Source: Imbricaverruca yamaguchii (Eukaryota; Arthropoda; Thecostraca; Neoverrucidae). Taken from it: a stretch of DNA of 64,000 bases. Below are positions 41,868 through 51,900 of the stretch, piece after piece. The notes below the pieces were generated by a model that had not been told where the DNA came from, searched no databases, and worked only from the letters and a program-made list of their open reading frames with translations. The translations under genes were made by a program, and so were the position numbers. The stretch lies in the NCBI GenBank assembly GCA_034440575.1, contig JAOTOL010001633.1, positions 248,001 through 312,000 of the forward strand. Direction: 5' to 3'. Each line of letters begins with the position of its first letter. Within the stretch, counting starts at the first letter, position 1.

Positions 41868-44045
41868 TCAGCAACCATCCTCTTTCATCAGCCCCCCCTT
41901 GGTCGGAGCAGGGAGACAGCGATGGTGATTAGCCATGAAGCGGAGTAGGTATTGTTTCTGCTCTTCGTCCTTGGTCAGCAATGTGTTGAAGGTGCGAATG
42001 AGAAAAACAGCTCTTTCTGCTGCATCATTAACAACATTCAAAGAACCCACATACTTCTTCATGCAGGAACATTGTGTTCATCTCTCAATTTCATGCATCT
42101 TCCTTCAAGAAGGACAATTTTGCATTCTCTTCCCTGGCTCAGCAATGACGTTTCGCACCTTCAGCGTCCTCTTGGTCACGAACTCCTCCATCCCAACTCC
42201 AATCTCTGGGACTTCTTGCAAGTGATGGGGGCACCCTGACTTCTTCTCCTGCTTTAGATTGGTCACCATCTTGCACTTCGTCACCACGTCCACCTCCTTT
42301 GTCGAAGAATGCCAGTCCAACCAGGTGCTCTGACAGATACCAGAGATGGCGTGCAATGGTGGTGATGGCAGCATCTGGGACCTCTTGTCTGGGTATGCTC
42401 GAAGGGTTTGAAGGAATTCCAAATAGTTGTGGGGGGGCCTGTATGCCACGCAGAGCCTCGTTCCAGAGCCGGACATAGATCAAGGTGACGAAAAGCGAGA
42501 GTGATCTGATGGCGCGCAAATCCTTGGCAGCGAGACGGAATTGGTCCCGGAAGAGGAAGAACTTCAAGACATGCAATCTCTTCTGTATCCACCGCGCGTG
42601 ATGCGTCGGGCCTGGGGGCCAAAACTTGGCCAGCTGATCACCCCCTCCACCCAAGAAGAGGAGGCCCAGGCTCAGGAACACAGCATAGTCTGCTTGCACT
42701 TGTTCCTTCATAGCCTGCTGGATGTAGGAAACCATATCGATGCGCTGCTCTTCTAATCTGTGGTCACGGAACGTCTCACCTGGGGCACCAACGTACGTGT
42801 CTTTGTTGACTTTGGGCCAAAACATATGGAACCTCTTGAAGAGTCCAGTTTCAGGTCCTCCCATTGGCCAGAATACTACCTTGAAGACACTGGAGAGGAC
42901 GATCTCTGAGACATGATGACGACAAGCTATCCACATTAGTTCCCTCCCGAGTCCGTCTTCAATCAGCGTACAAGCTCCACGGTGAAGACCCGTGTTGGAG
43001 GAAGTTGTATCGAAGACCAGGCCTTGAATATGAGGACAGAGTGACCAACCGTCAGGAGTCGCCATGCATGCCGCTGCTTGCGTCTCCCCCGTTCTCCTTT
43101 CCGTCTTTGGCACAGCCAATACTTTCTTGAAATAGCCCGGGCAAGTAACGAGCACGGCCACACGGTCCACCGTTCCCCCATCCACAGTGTGGTCTGGGAG
43201 AGGCTTAGCATCCCAGTGTAGGAGAAGTGGACCTTTGGGGTGAAGTCTTCTCGATCTTGAGTGTCCGCTTGAAGCCGTGCCTACAACCTAGATCGCCGGA
43301 CTGAGCTTCTGGAGAGGGCCAGCTTTGAAAGGTCTGACCCTCACGGGCCCGTGCCACGATTCCTGTCACGAACACGGCTCCACGGTCCGGAAGGTTGACT
43401 CGATCGAGGGCTGATGTGACAGCAGGGGAGGCGAAAATGTTCTTTCGGTCGTTTTGGAGGAGCTGCAGACGCTGTCGAGCAACTGGGAGTAGAAGCGAAG
43501 TCTTCGTCGTCCTCGGACTCGAGGTTGAAGGAGGACGTAAAAGACAGCTGAGCCGCAGCCACCGAAGATGAAGCTGCCTCAGCCTTTGCCTTTGACCTTT
43601 TCGCCTTCTCTTGTTCTTCTCAAAGTCGCTTCCGACTCTCCCTCTCCGCTGTTATGAGATCATGGTCAGACATGCTGCAGGAGGTGACGTCCTCGCGTTG
43701 CATTTGGTAAAACATGGGATCCTCTTCAACAGTCATCTGCACCAAGAGCATCACTGGCCCGATGTCGAAGAGTCGCCGAGTGATGCGTAGAAAATCATGC
43801 CGTGCGCTTTCTCTTCTTGAGGTCCTCTGGTATTCGCATTTCAACTTCTCCAACTTCCTCACACAGGTATCCAACCAAGGTTGAGATCCCTGCCCTCGTC
43901 CAGATGACACAGATGCTTCACAGGTCTTCTTGAAGCTTTCCGGGAAAGGCAATTTCTGCTTCAGGTGAAATAATTGTGACATGCGAAGTACGTCCCCTTT
44001 CGTTGGAAGCCGTGCAGTTGAGAAAAACTCAAGGGGACTCCACAA
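41868..44045 (-). pseudogene. Broken ORF of an arthropod repetitive, transposon-like family
   Basis: Three minus-strand frames together resemble a multicopy family I know from many arthropod genomes as 'uncharacterized protein', probably of DNA-transposon origin. 44045-43620 holds PLEFFSTARLPTKGDVLRMS and LFDI. 43185-42139 (348 codons open) holds GLVFDTTSSNTGLHRGACTL, IACRHHVSEIVL and LFKRFHMFWPK. 42062-41868 holds SLNVVNDAAERAVFLIRTFN and LTKDEEQKQYLL. The order matches the family, but the frames differ, so it is frameshifted or split. Terminal inverted repeats were not found. Family identity is from memory. Confidence 0.7.
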
Positions 44046-44255
44046 TAACCATCATTCTGGTCCACTTCGCGTACTCGGTGCTGAGTAGGCCATCTGCAAA
44101 AGAGAGAAACCAAAGATGATATTTTGCGCGACCTTTAAATATCCATGAAATCGTCCAAAATTTGGCACAAAATACAGGCTCATATAGTGCAACAATAACC
44201 TTGTGGAGTGCATTTCCTTGAAGCTTTTATAATTACCATGTATGTTTGGACCACC

Positions 44256-44259
<4 letters not shown>

Positions 44260-44286
<27 letters not shown>

Positions 44287-44318
44287 GGATTTGATTGTAT
44301 TATATTAGACATGGATGT

Positions 44319-44352
<34 letters not shown>

Positions 44353-44406
44353 GTATATAAGGTTACACATTATACTTAGATTAGATATGGATGTAGGTAT
44401 GTATAT

Positions 44407-44452
<46 letters not shown>
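44260..44452. repeat. Cluster of three (TA)n tracts
   Basis: TA runs at about 44260-44286, 44322-44348 and 44408-44452 are separated by repeated GGATGTAGGTATATA and TTAGATATGGATGTAGG phrases, indicating local duplication of a TA-containing unit. Confidence 0.85.
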
Positions 44453-44455
<3 letters not shown>

Positions 44456-44685
44456 TATCTCAGCATATGTGAAATACCCAGATCATACAGTTTCCAAAAA
44501 CCTCTTCTCATTTATGCCAAGACTGGAATGCAACATAGAACTGGTTTGTCCCGTGATTCTAGAAGGTAAAGGATTCCTAAGAAAACTTGTCAGCCAGTTT
44601 AGTAGTATGTTTTCAGTGTTGTCAATGCTGCCTGCACCCATATACCCATATGAGAATTACTCACCATGCTGTGACTTCATTCTAG

Positions 44686-44817
44686 CTTGTTGCTTCCTGT
44701 GATGTCGGCCCCCAACTGCTGAAGATACAAAGGTTCTACATCCCAAGTCTGGCCCGGGCCATCAGCCATGTAGTCTTCTATGTCAAAATATCTGCCAAGG
44801 TCAAGAGTAAAACAAAG
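44686..44817 (+). CDS. Candidate exon, unassigned
   Basis: Acceptor-like GACTTCATTCTAG and donor-like ACAAAG/GTGGGC bound exactly 44 open codons: LVASCDVGPQLLKIQRFYIP, then SLARAISHVVFYVKISAKVK and SKTK. The amphipathic pattern looks like real protein. I do not recognise the family. With the piece at 41199-41477 it may belong to an unrecognised or decayed + strand gene in the AT-rich block. Confidence 0.35.
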
Positions 44818-45555
44818 GTGGGCTTGTGTATGGATGTGTGTGTCTGGGATGCAGGTGTCTGTGCATGTGCATATGTGTTTACTCTACTTTTGTCATCCAG
44901 AGTGAATGCATTCACTGCAGGTCAATGAGAAAAACTGGCTAAGAGGTGGTGGAGAGAAATGATGCCCCTTTGTCAGGTGTCAAGATTTAGCATACATGCT
45001 GTAGTGCTTCATGAAAATAGTTCTTAGAAACATTTCAAGGGGGTCTTACTCCCCCATTCCCTTATTGACATTGTTGAATGCTCACATAAAGTTTCAATGC
45101 TTAAAGGAATTTGACAATGGGTTAGTGCATCAGAGTGCAAATGTAGGCAGGTCATACTGCCTACCTGTTCTAAAAAATGGATCCTTCATCATGCACTATG
45201 TTCACATTGGCTCAACCTGTTTGCCCATGGTTGAGTGCTGGCACCTGTTGAATGGTTCTGCCAGTTGCTGCATGTTGGCTGATGCAGCTACCTACTGGCT
45301 GATTGAGTGCTGCTACCTGTTGAATGGCTTCGCCAGCCACTGCATGGGGGCTGCTGCAGTTATGGAGCTATGGAGTTTATTTCTTGTTTATTATGTTGTC
45401 TATTGACATAATCACCAAAAAGTAGGCCTCCACTAATGGGTGAATTTACAATGTGTTAAAGCTAATCTAAAACACGTGAAAACAAACGAGCCTGCAGCAT
45501 AGGAGTGATAGAGACAAAAACAGAATATACAACCAGTGTTCAACATGAGAGTTAG

Positions 45556-45672
45556 TTCACTATGACCATAATCTACCCTCCATTTTTTGTGCTTCTAGCT
45601 TCAGTAGTTTCTGGGATTTTAGGGGAGCAAAATCTTCCCTACCCCTTTGGTGCACGTTATGTGAGAGGCCTC
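45556..45672 (-). repeat. Dispersed repeat family B, minus-strand copy
   Basis: Reverse complement matches 18003-18118: CACATAACGTGCACCAA, CCCTAAAATCCCAGAAACT, CTGAAGCTAGAAGCACAA and GGAGGGTAGATTATGG. Confidence 0.7.
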
Positions 45673-45829
45673 CAGTGGACGTGTTAAATCGCCAGTCAAG
45701 GGGACGAGCTGCTTTTGGCTGATGCTGCCTAATAGTAACATGATATTGCTCTGAAAATATTTTGAATTTGATGGACACAAAAGAAGAAGTCTAAATATTT
45801 CCTGTAGTGAAGTAATGTGGATGTTTATG

Positions 45830-46125
45830 TACGTTCATCTGCCTGGGTCTCCAACGTCTTTATATGTACATCTGATTACCTGGGTCTTCAGGGGCTTTAG
45901 ATGATATGTACATCACAGTAACTGAATCTTCAGGAGCTTTTGATGTACATCTGACTATCTGAGTCTTTTGAGGTTTTAGATGTACATCTGGTGACCTGGG
46001 TGTTCACGGATTAGGTGTAATTGTACAACCGACCACCTTGATCTTCAGAGGCTTTAGGAGTACATCCGACCACTTGGATCTAAAGGGGTTTTAGATGCAC
46101 ATCTGACCACCTGGGTCTTCAGGTA
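45830..46125. repeat. ~43-46-bp degenerate minisatellite
   Basis: About seven units of TTTAGATGTACATCTGACCA then CCTGGGTCTTCAGGGG. Each contains a TGTACATCTGA core with partial dyad symmetry. Confidence 0.85.
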
Positions 46126-46964
46126 TTATGCAGATTATTCTTGCTGGTTTCTTTTGCCATTTAAAGTCTGGCTTTTATGCAGAGTAATATCCAGGCAGAG
46201 GTATAACTTACCATCTCCTTGGAGGACAGGTGGCCCATCCCAAGGATATGCTCATTCATATCCTTAGCCTTGTGAGGCTACCTGTGAGGCGAATGGGTGC
46301 ACACTAGAGAGGTCCAAACTGCAAAAAGTTATAAATGTCTTGTTCCTAAAGGGTGCCCCTATTGCATACCTCATGGTAAGTTCCCCTGCCAAAAATTGAG
46401 CCATTTGACTTTTTTTTTAGAGGTGGCTCCAAAATGCACGTTTGTTCCCATAGCTGTGCTGTGTACTATCCTGCCCGTCAACGCGACGCCTTTTTGGATC
46501 ACTGAACGTTCGATGCTTAATATTACCTAATTATATGCTAAAACAGAGTAAGCTTGGGCTATTTTAGCGATCGCTTGGGCTAGGTTTTGTGCTGGTCACA
46601 AGCTTCGCACATTTGTCGTTTTGCATCTCCAATCCAATCCAACATTATCCTAACTTGGGATAGATTCTGGCGCCCATACCTATTGCTCGTACTTTAATCG
46701 TGGAAAATATCAATAAATAGCAAAAAATAACAAGAATACACAACTTTCTTAGACATAAAGTGCAATACGAATTATCCAAAGCACAAAGCACAAGTACCCA
46801 CTCACACACTGGGTTTCGTCTGGCTCGTCTCACTCGAGTCTGATTCGGAGGCGAATCACGTCCGTGACCCCAATGCCACAGGCGCCGCTTGGTCAGCGTT
46901 CACTCGCGGCACAGCGATCACTACCTTGTTTCAACTCCTGATAGGGAGCCGGCCCACGGAAAGT

Positions 46965-47048
46965 TCTGCCAGCAGATAGAATCGAACCACGGACCCCCAA
47001 ACTCCAGGTATTGTATGTATTATCCAAGTACGCTACCGAGTCGGCAAG
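46965..47048 (-). mobile_element. Probable tRNA-derived SINE head
   Basis: The minus strand reads GCCGACTCGGTAGCGTACTT GG (near box A) and, about 50 nt on, CCGTGGTTCGATTCTATC (box B). The tRNA fold is incomplete and the anticodon arm poor, so it is more likely a tRNA-derived repeat than a functional tRNA. Confidence 0.45.
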
Positions 47049-47819
47049 ATGATGTTTGTCCTGATGACAAAAACACACTGGGAAAAGGCGAAGCTGAGTA
47101 CAAAATTCACGGCCCTGAAATAGAACTGCCCGGTAATATAGTTGGGTCTGGATATCAACGCTACATTAATTCCGATGTTTTCCCCCTTTGAACCTGTAAT
47201 TTCAAATTACAAATTCTAGCCCGACGTTTCTAACTTCCGATTATGTCACTTCCCACAAAGTGTCGATTTACCACACAACAACTAGCCAGCCAGCACCATC
47301 CGCGCTCAAACCTAGCCACGCTCGCCACGCTGAAGCGCGCACTCTGTAACGCCTCTTCCCTGTCGAGTCGCCGAGGCGCTTGCGCGCGCAAACAGCTGCA
47401 AATGTGTCTACACTCAGCTGACTTCGTTGCTATAACGCTTAGGGTATCTCCTAAGACTGAAAAATATCAATATAGCTGCATGGCTACTGATATAAAGGTG
47501 TACAGAGGTGTTAGCTGTTAATGCGGATTGGATGGGATCGTTAGGTTGCCTGCATTAATATACGAACAGCAAAAGTGTCAAAATGGAATCACCTCTAAAT
47601 ATTATCCGATTGACCTTAAATTCGTCTCGGATAGTTACCACGTCAAGTGAAACGGGGGTGGCCTTTAGATGCAACAACTTTCAAACTTTTTTGCAAATGC
47701 TATGCATTGGTGGACAGATCTAGTGCACACCACATCACGTAAGTTGATAGTTCCCCGGGTACACCTGTGTGCATTACACTCACTACATATACTTAAAAGG
47801 TCATGCTTAGAGAAAAGGA

Positions 47820-47890
47820 AGGCGCCATTAGCCGTGAATGTGCATAAAGTGCGTCATGAACCACCCAATAAACAAAGAGATAATGGAACC
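47820..47890 (+). repeat. Dispersed repeat family C, copy 1
   Basis: GGCGCCATTAGCCGTGAATG, TGCATAAAGTGCGTCATGAACC and CCAATAAACAAAGAGAT are shared with 58755-58812. They look like the 3' end of a retroposed element. Confidence 0.7.
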
Positions 47891-48299
47891 AGAGCGAATA
47901 ATTAAATGCACAAATTTATAAGCAGCAGAAATAAAACATCTTTGATGACATGGTACAAAGGATCAATGCAGAGGGGAAAACGGGCCGGACATAATCCACC
48001 GGTGAACGGTTATCGGTACGGATGAAGTTTTAAAAAATCAGTTTTGCTCAAATCCATGAAGTTAATACCAGATGATTTCCTTGAGACGTCAACACGCACA
48101 AAGTGGGGCCAGCTACAGCACGGCAAGGAAAATCAGCAGCGATTCTGCGTAATAGGCGAGCGGGCGCGTATTATGAGGCACGTGGTGCTGTTTTGTTGTG
48201 CTGTTTTGGTAGGAACATGAAACAGCGCAATGCTTGCCTGTTTGCCCCACCCCGAGCTCATGACCAAGTCTACTCAGGCATCCAGGTGGTGTGTCTCAT

Positions 48300-48361
48300 G
48301 GGCGCTGTATGACCGAAGCAGTCGATGCGCCCCTAAGCCCAAATAGCCAACCAACCAACCA
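48300..48361 (+). repeat. Hairpin-tail dispersed repeat, best-preserved copy
   Basis: GGGCGCTGTATGACCGAAGC, then AGTCGATGCGCCCCTAAGCC and CAAATAG, followed by (CCAA)n. A perfect 6-bp stem GGGCGC/GCGCCC encloses a ~21-nt loop. Confidence 0.88.
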
Positions 48362-48701
48362 GGTGGTGTGTTTCAATGTAATGCACATACAATGTGCTGC
48401 AGAATAACACCCAGGTTACGTGATGGAGGGTAATGCCCACTTGGCATGCCAGCATTCTGTTGAAATATTGCAGAATAACGTGCGGATTACGTTCCACTGG
48501 AGAGTCTCTTCAAGGCTATATGGGGCAATTCCCAGTTCATATGCTGCATGGGAACTTCCGATTCATGTGTAATGAGATCACTCCAACTTAATGTGTTGCA
48601 GCATAGCATCTGGTGGTCTGTTGCAGGGTGGCTCCCGGCGGACTGTTGGTGGCACACAGTTGATGTGTTGCGACACGTAACTCCCGGCTGACGTGTTTCA
48701 G

Positions 48702-48960
48702 GGCAAGCCGGGCCTGCGCTGGATGACGGCGGCACAGATTCGCGCCGCCGTCTCCGAAGGTCGTCTGCTGGCCAGTCCAGAGCTGGCCGACCTGGTGCAG
48801 CTGGTCGAGGCGCGCGAGGACCCCGCCACGGCCGGCACCGCCGCCGCGCAGGTGGCGCTCGACGAGAAGGGCGGCGGTTACATCTATGTGCTGACCGAGC
48901 CGCGCAGCGTGAAACTGCCGCACGAGGCCCTGCTCGAGTCGGCCAAGTTCTTCAAGCAAG
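48702..48960 (+). CDS. Gene 2 exon a (N-terminal segment)
   Basis: Acceptor ACGTGTTTCAG/GGC. It encodes [20 protein letters not shown], an acidic Ala-rich helix-prone stretch, and [20 protein letters not shown] ending KFFKQ. No family recognised. There is no in-frame ATG before the acceptor, so an upstream exon is expected unless the Met in GLRWMT is used. Donor CAAG/GTGACA, phase 1. Strong GC bias at third positions. Confidence 0.8.
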
Positions 48961-51900
48961 GTGACAACGCTGATCACACGCCGGTCAGCGCGGCGGGCCG
49001 GCGACGTCGCCGGGATTTCGTGCCGGTGGTTACTAGCGAGGCGGTGGGGGTGCTGTTGACAGTACACCATTCGGGAACGGCCAGCCTGTGCTGCCAGCTT
49101 GTGACTCCGAATGTGTAACGTGAATGCGCACAGTCATTATCTCCCACAGGAGTCGTTTGTATGCCGGAAGTGACGATGGCCCCACCGGTCTCGTCGGTGA
49201 GTGCCTCTGGCTTGGAATGATTGGGTTCTAGGCGAGGTGCAAGCCTACTAGGACCTTTTTTGCAGGGGGTGCGAGTGACTGACGCTTCGGATTATTGTTT
49301 CGAAAATGGCTGGAACTCGGCAGTGTTTGATGCGTGTTTGTCCGGACTGTTCCAGAGCAAAGTCTGCTGTACGAGGAGTTTGTACGGCGATGCTTTCCGT
49401 GCCTCTTCATGAACTACTCCCGCTTCTCGGACCTGGTGCAGAATATCGGCTGGGAACAGTCCACCCATCAAGACCTCTTCAGGTATCGCTTAATCACATA
49501 TTCGTGCATTTGGAATAATAGAGGAGCACCATCTGCATCGTACCAGAGTGTCCTTGCTCTTAATCTTTTAGCTGCTGTGTCGTGGGATTGTGGTGTGTGG
49601 CCGAGTGATGAAATGGCCTGCTCTCCAGGGTGGGAGCGGTGTCGGAGTTGTGAGTTGGAATCCACAAGTTTCTGGACTATTATCGGTAGACACACCACTG
49701 GGAGTGGCAGCGATGGCGTAGTTGTGACTTGGAATCCACACGTTCCGGGACTATTGTGGGTAGACACACTCCCCCATTCTGTCCAGTTTTGCGGATATAT
49801 GTGTATAGTCGTGTGCAACAGTTCCATGAAATCGTTAGGGAACAGTGGCGTTCGGAATATATGACATGTTTATTTTAAAATGCGCCACACTTTGTATCCT
49901 CAGCTCGATTTACTGTTCCCGATGTAGCTGCCGATGTAACTTGCCCTCGTCGACCCTGACCCGGGTGCCGATGTCTGTCTAGATCCGTGGGACATCGACC
50001 CCAGTGACATGGCGCTCACTGTTGGGCAGGAGTTTGGACTCTCAGTCGCGCGGCGCGCTGACCTATCGTGACCTGTTGTTCGGCCTGGCGGCCCTGGAGC
50101 CGTGCACTCAACACGGCGGCTCCCCGGCCGAGATCCGCTGCCGAACCATCTTCCGGTGAGGCTGCCCGCTTCCCAGCAGTTCCGGGAGGTCCACTTCTGG
50201 TGAGGCCGCCCGCCTCCCAGCAGTTCCGGGAGGTCCACTTCCGGTGAGGCCACCCGCCTCCCAGCAGTTCCGGGAGATCCACTTCCGGTGAGGCCACCCG
50301 CCTCCCAGCAGTTCCGGGAGGTCCACTTCTGGTGAGGCCGCCCGCTTCCTATCAGACTCGCATTTTCATCGGTATAACGTCGAGACGCCGGTTCTTCCCA
50401 TCGCGATTTATTCCTTTAATTCTAAGTCTCATCGCTCTGGACCAGTGATAATGCTGCTCCCTAAATATTGTCTCACGATTAGTGTCCTGCTGATGCAAGC
50501 TGCTGACTCTGTCTTCAGCATGCCTTCAGCCAGCTGTCGGCGCATGGTTACCACAGGCACGGCGTGCCCTGGATATTGGCGAGGTGGGAATCCCTTCCGA
50601 ATTGTTGGGATTGAGCGTGTCACATTCTGACGTGTTGCACTGTACTAAGACCTTTTGTATTCTGCTGCGGCGTGCTACACTACGCTGCGACGCGCTACAT
50701 TTTTATGACACGTTTCACTGTACTTGGGCATGTTGCACTGCGTTGTGACGCATCACACTGCTGTGACGTGAAGCTATGAAGTGTCACGCTGTGTTGTGAC
50801 GTGCTACGCTGTACTGTGGGGTCACGGTATTGTCACATTTCATGCAGTGGCTTGTACTGTGCTGTGGCATTCCACATTGTGATGTGACGTGGCACACTAT
50901 TGTGACGCTGTACTGTGTTGTGGGATGTTGGGCTGTGCTGTGGCATGGTGCACCATGCTGTGGCATGATGTACTGCACTGTGTTGTGTTGCACTGAACTG
51001 TGTTGTGTTGCACTGCACTGTGTTGTGTTGCACTGCACTGTGTGTGTTGCACTGCACTGTGTCGTGTTGCACTGCACTGTGTTGTGTTATACTGCACTGT
51101 GTTGTGTTGTACTGCACTGTGTTGTGTTGCACTGCACTGTGTTGTACATGGGCGCAAAATGACCCTAGATGTCGACGCGTCCCTTAATTCCAATCCACCA
51201 CCACTGTGTTGTACTGCACCATGTTGAGTTGTACTGCACTACATTGTGTTGTACTGCACTGTGTTGTGTTGCACTGCACTGCACTGTGTTGTGTTGTACT
51301 ACACTGTGTTGTGTTACACTGCAATGTGTTGTGTTGTACTGCACTGTGTTGTGTTGCACTGAACTGTGTTGTATTTCAATACAGTGTGTTGTGTTGTACT
51401 GTACTGTGTTGTGTTGCACTGCAATACAGTGTGTTGTGTTGTATTTCAATACAGTGTGTTGTGTTGTATTTCAATACAGTGTGTTGTGTTGTACTGCAAT
51501 GTGTTGTTGTACTGTACTGTGTTGTGTTGTACTGCACTGTATTGTGTTGTACCATACTGTGTTGTGTTGTGCTGCACTGTGTTGTTATACTGCAATGTGT
51601 TGTATTGTACTGCACTGTGTTGTGTTGTACTGCACTGTGTCGTGTTGGGCTGTGCTGTGACGTGTTGCACTGTGCTGTGGCATGTTGCACTGCATGTTGA
51701 CCTGCTGTACTACTGTGTCGTGTTGCACTATACTGTGTCGTGATGCACTCTACTGTGGCATGTTGCATTGTAGCGTAGTGTGCCACACTATTTTGTTATG
51801 TGCTGCTGTTATACCTCTCTCGTACCACGTCTGTCGGTTGGATTGGAGCTGCTTGCATCGGTCTCTCAGATGCTTTGGAATAGGCGCGACATAACCAGTT

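Larger units (their letters stand above)
39990..46300. other. AT-rich block 2
   Basis: AT-rich compared with the flanks, like 10990-15250. It holds degenerate repeats with palindromic cores such as CCTGTAATGGGACAGG (about 40015-40330 and 40615-40980), three hairpin tails, a broken transposon ORF on the minus strand, TA microsatellites and two candidate exons. It may be a large decayed insertion or simply a compositional domain. Confidence 0.5.
46130..48580. other. Stretch upstream of the first seen exon of gene 2
   Basis: Holds a tRNA-like element on the minus strand (46965-47048), a family C repeat (47820-47890) and a hairpin tail (48300-48361). The start exon of gene 2 should lie here or further upstream, but I could not identify it. 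Confidence 0.5.

Noticed and set aside
49992..50029. GTCTGTCTAG/ATCCGTGGGACATCGACC as the start of exon d
   Set aside because: It gives a plausible DIDPSDMAL stretch, but in a frame that does not continue into the EF-hand. The acceptor at 50029 fits phase and yields the EF-hand loop.
51169..51786. Cys/Leu-rich and His/Gln-rich frames in the 15-bp array
   Set aside because: Simple translation of GTGTTGTACTGCACT on the two strands, inside an intron of gene 2.
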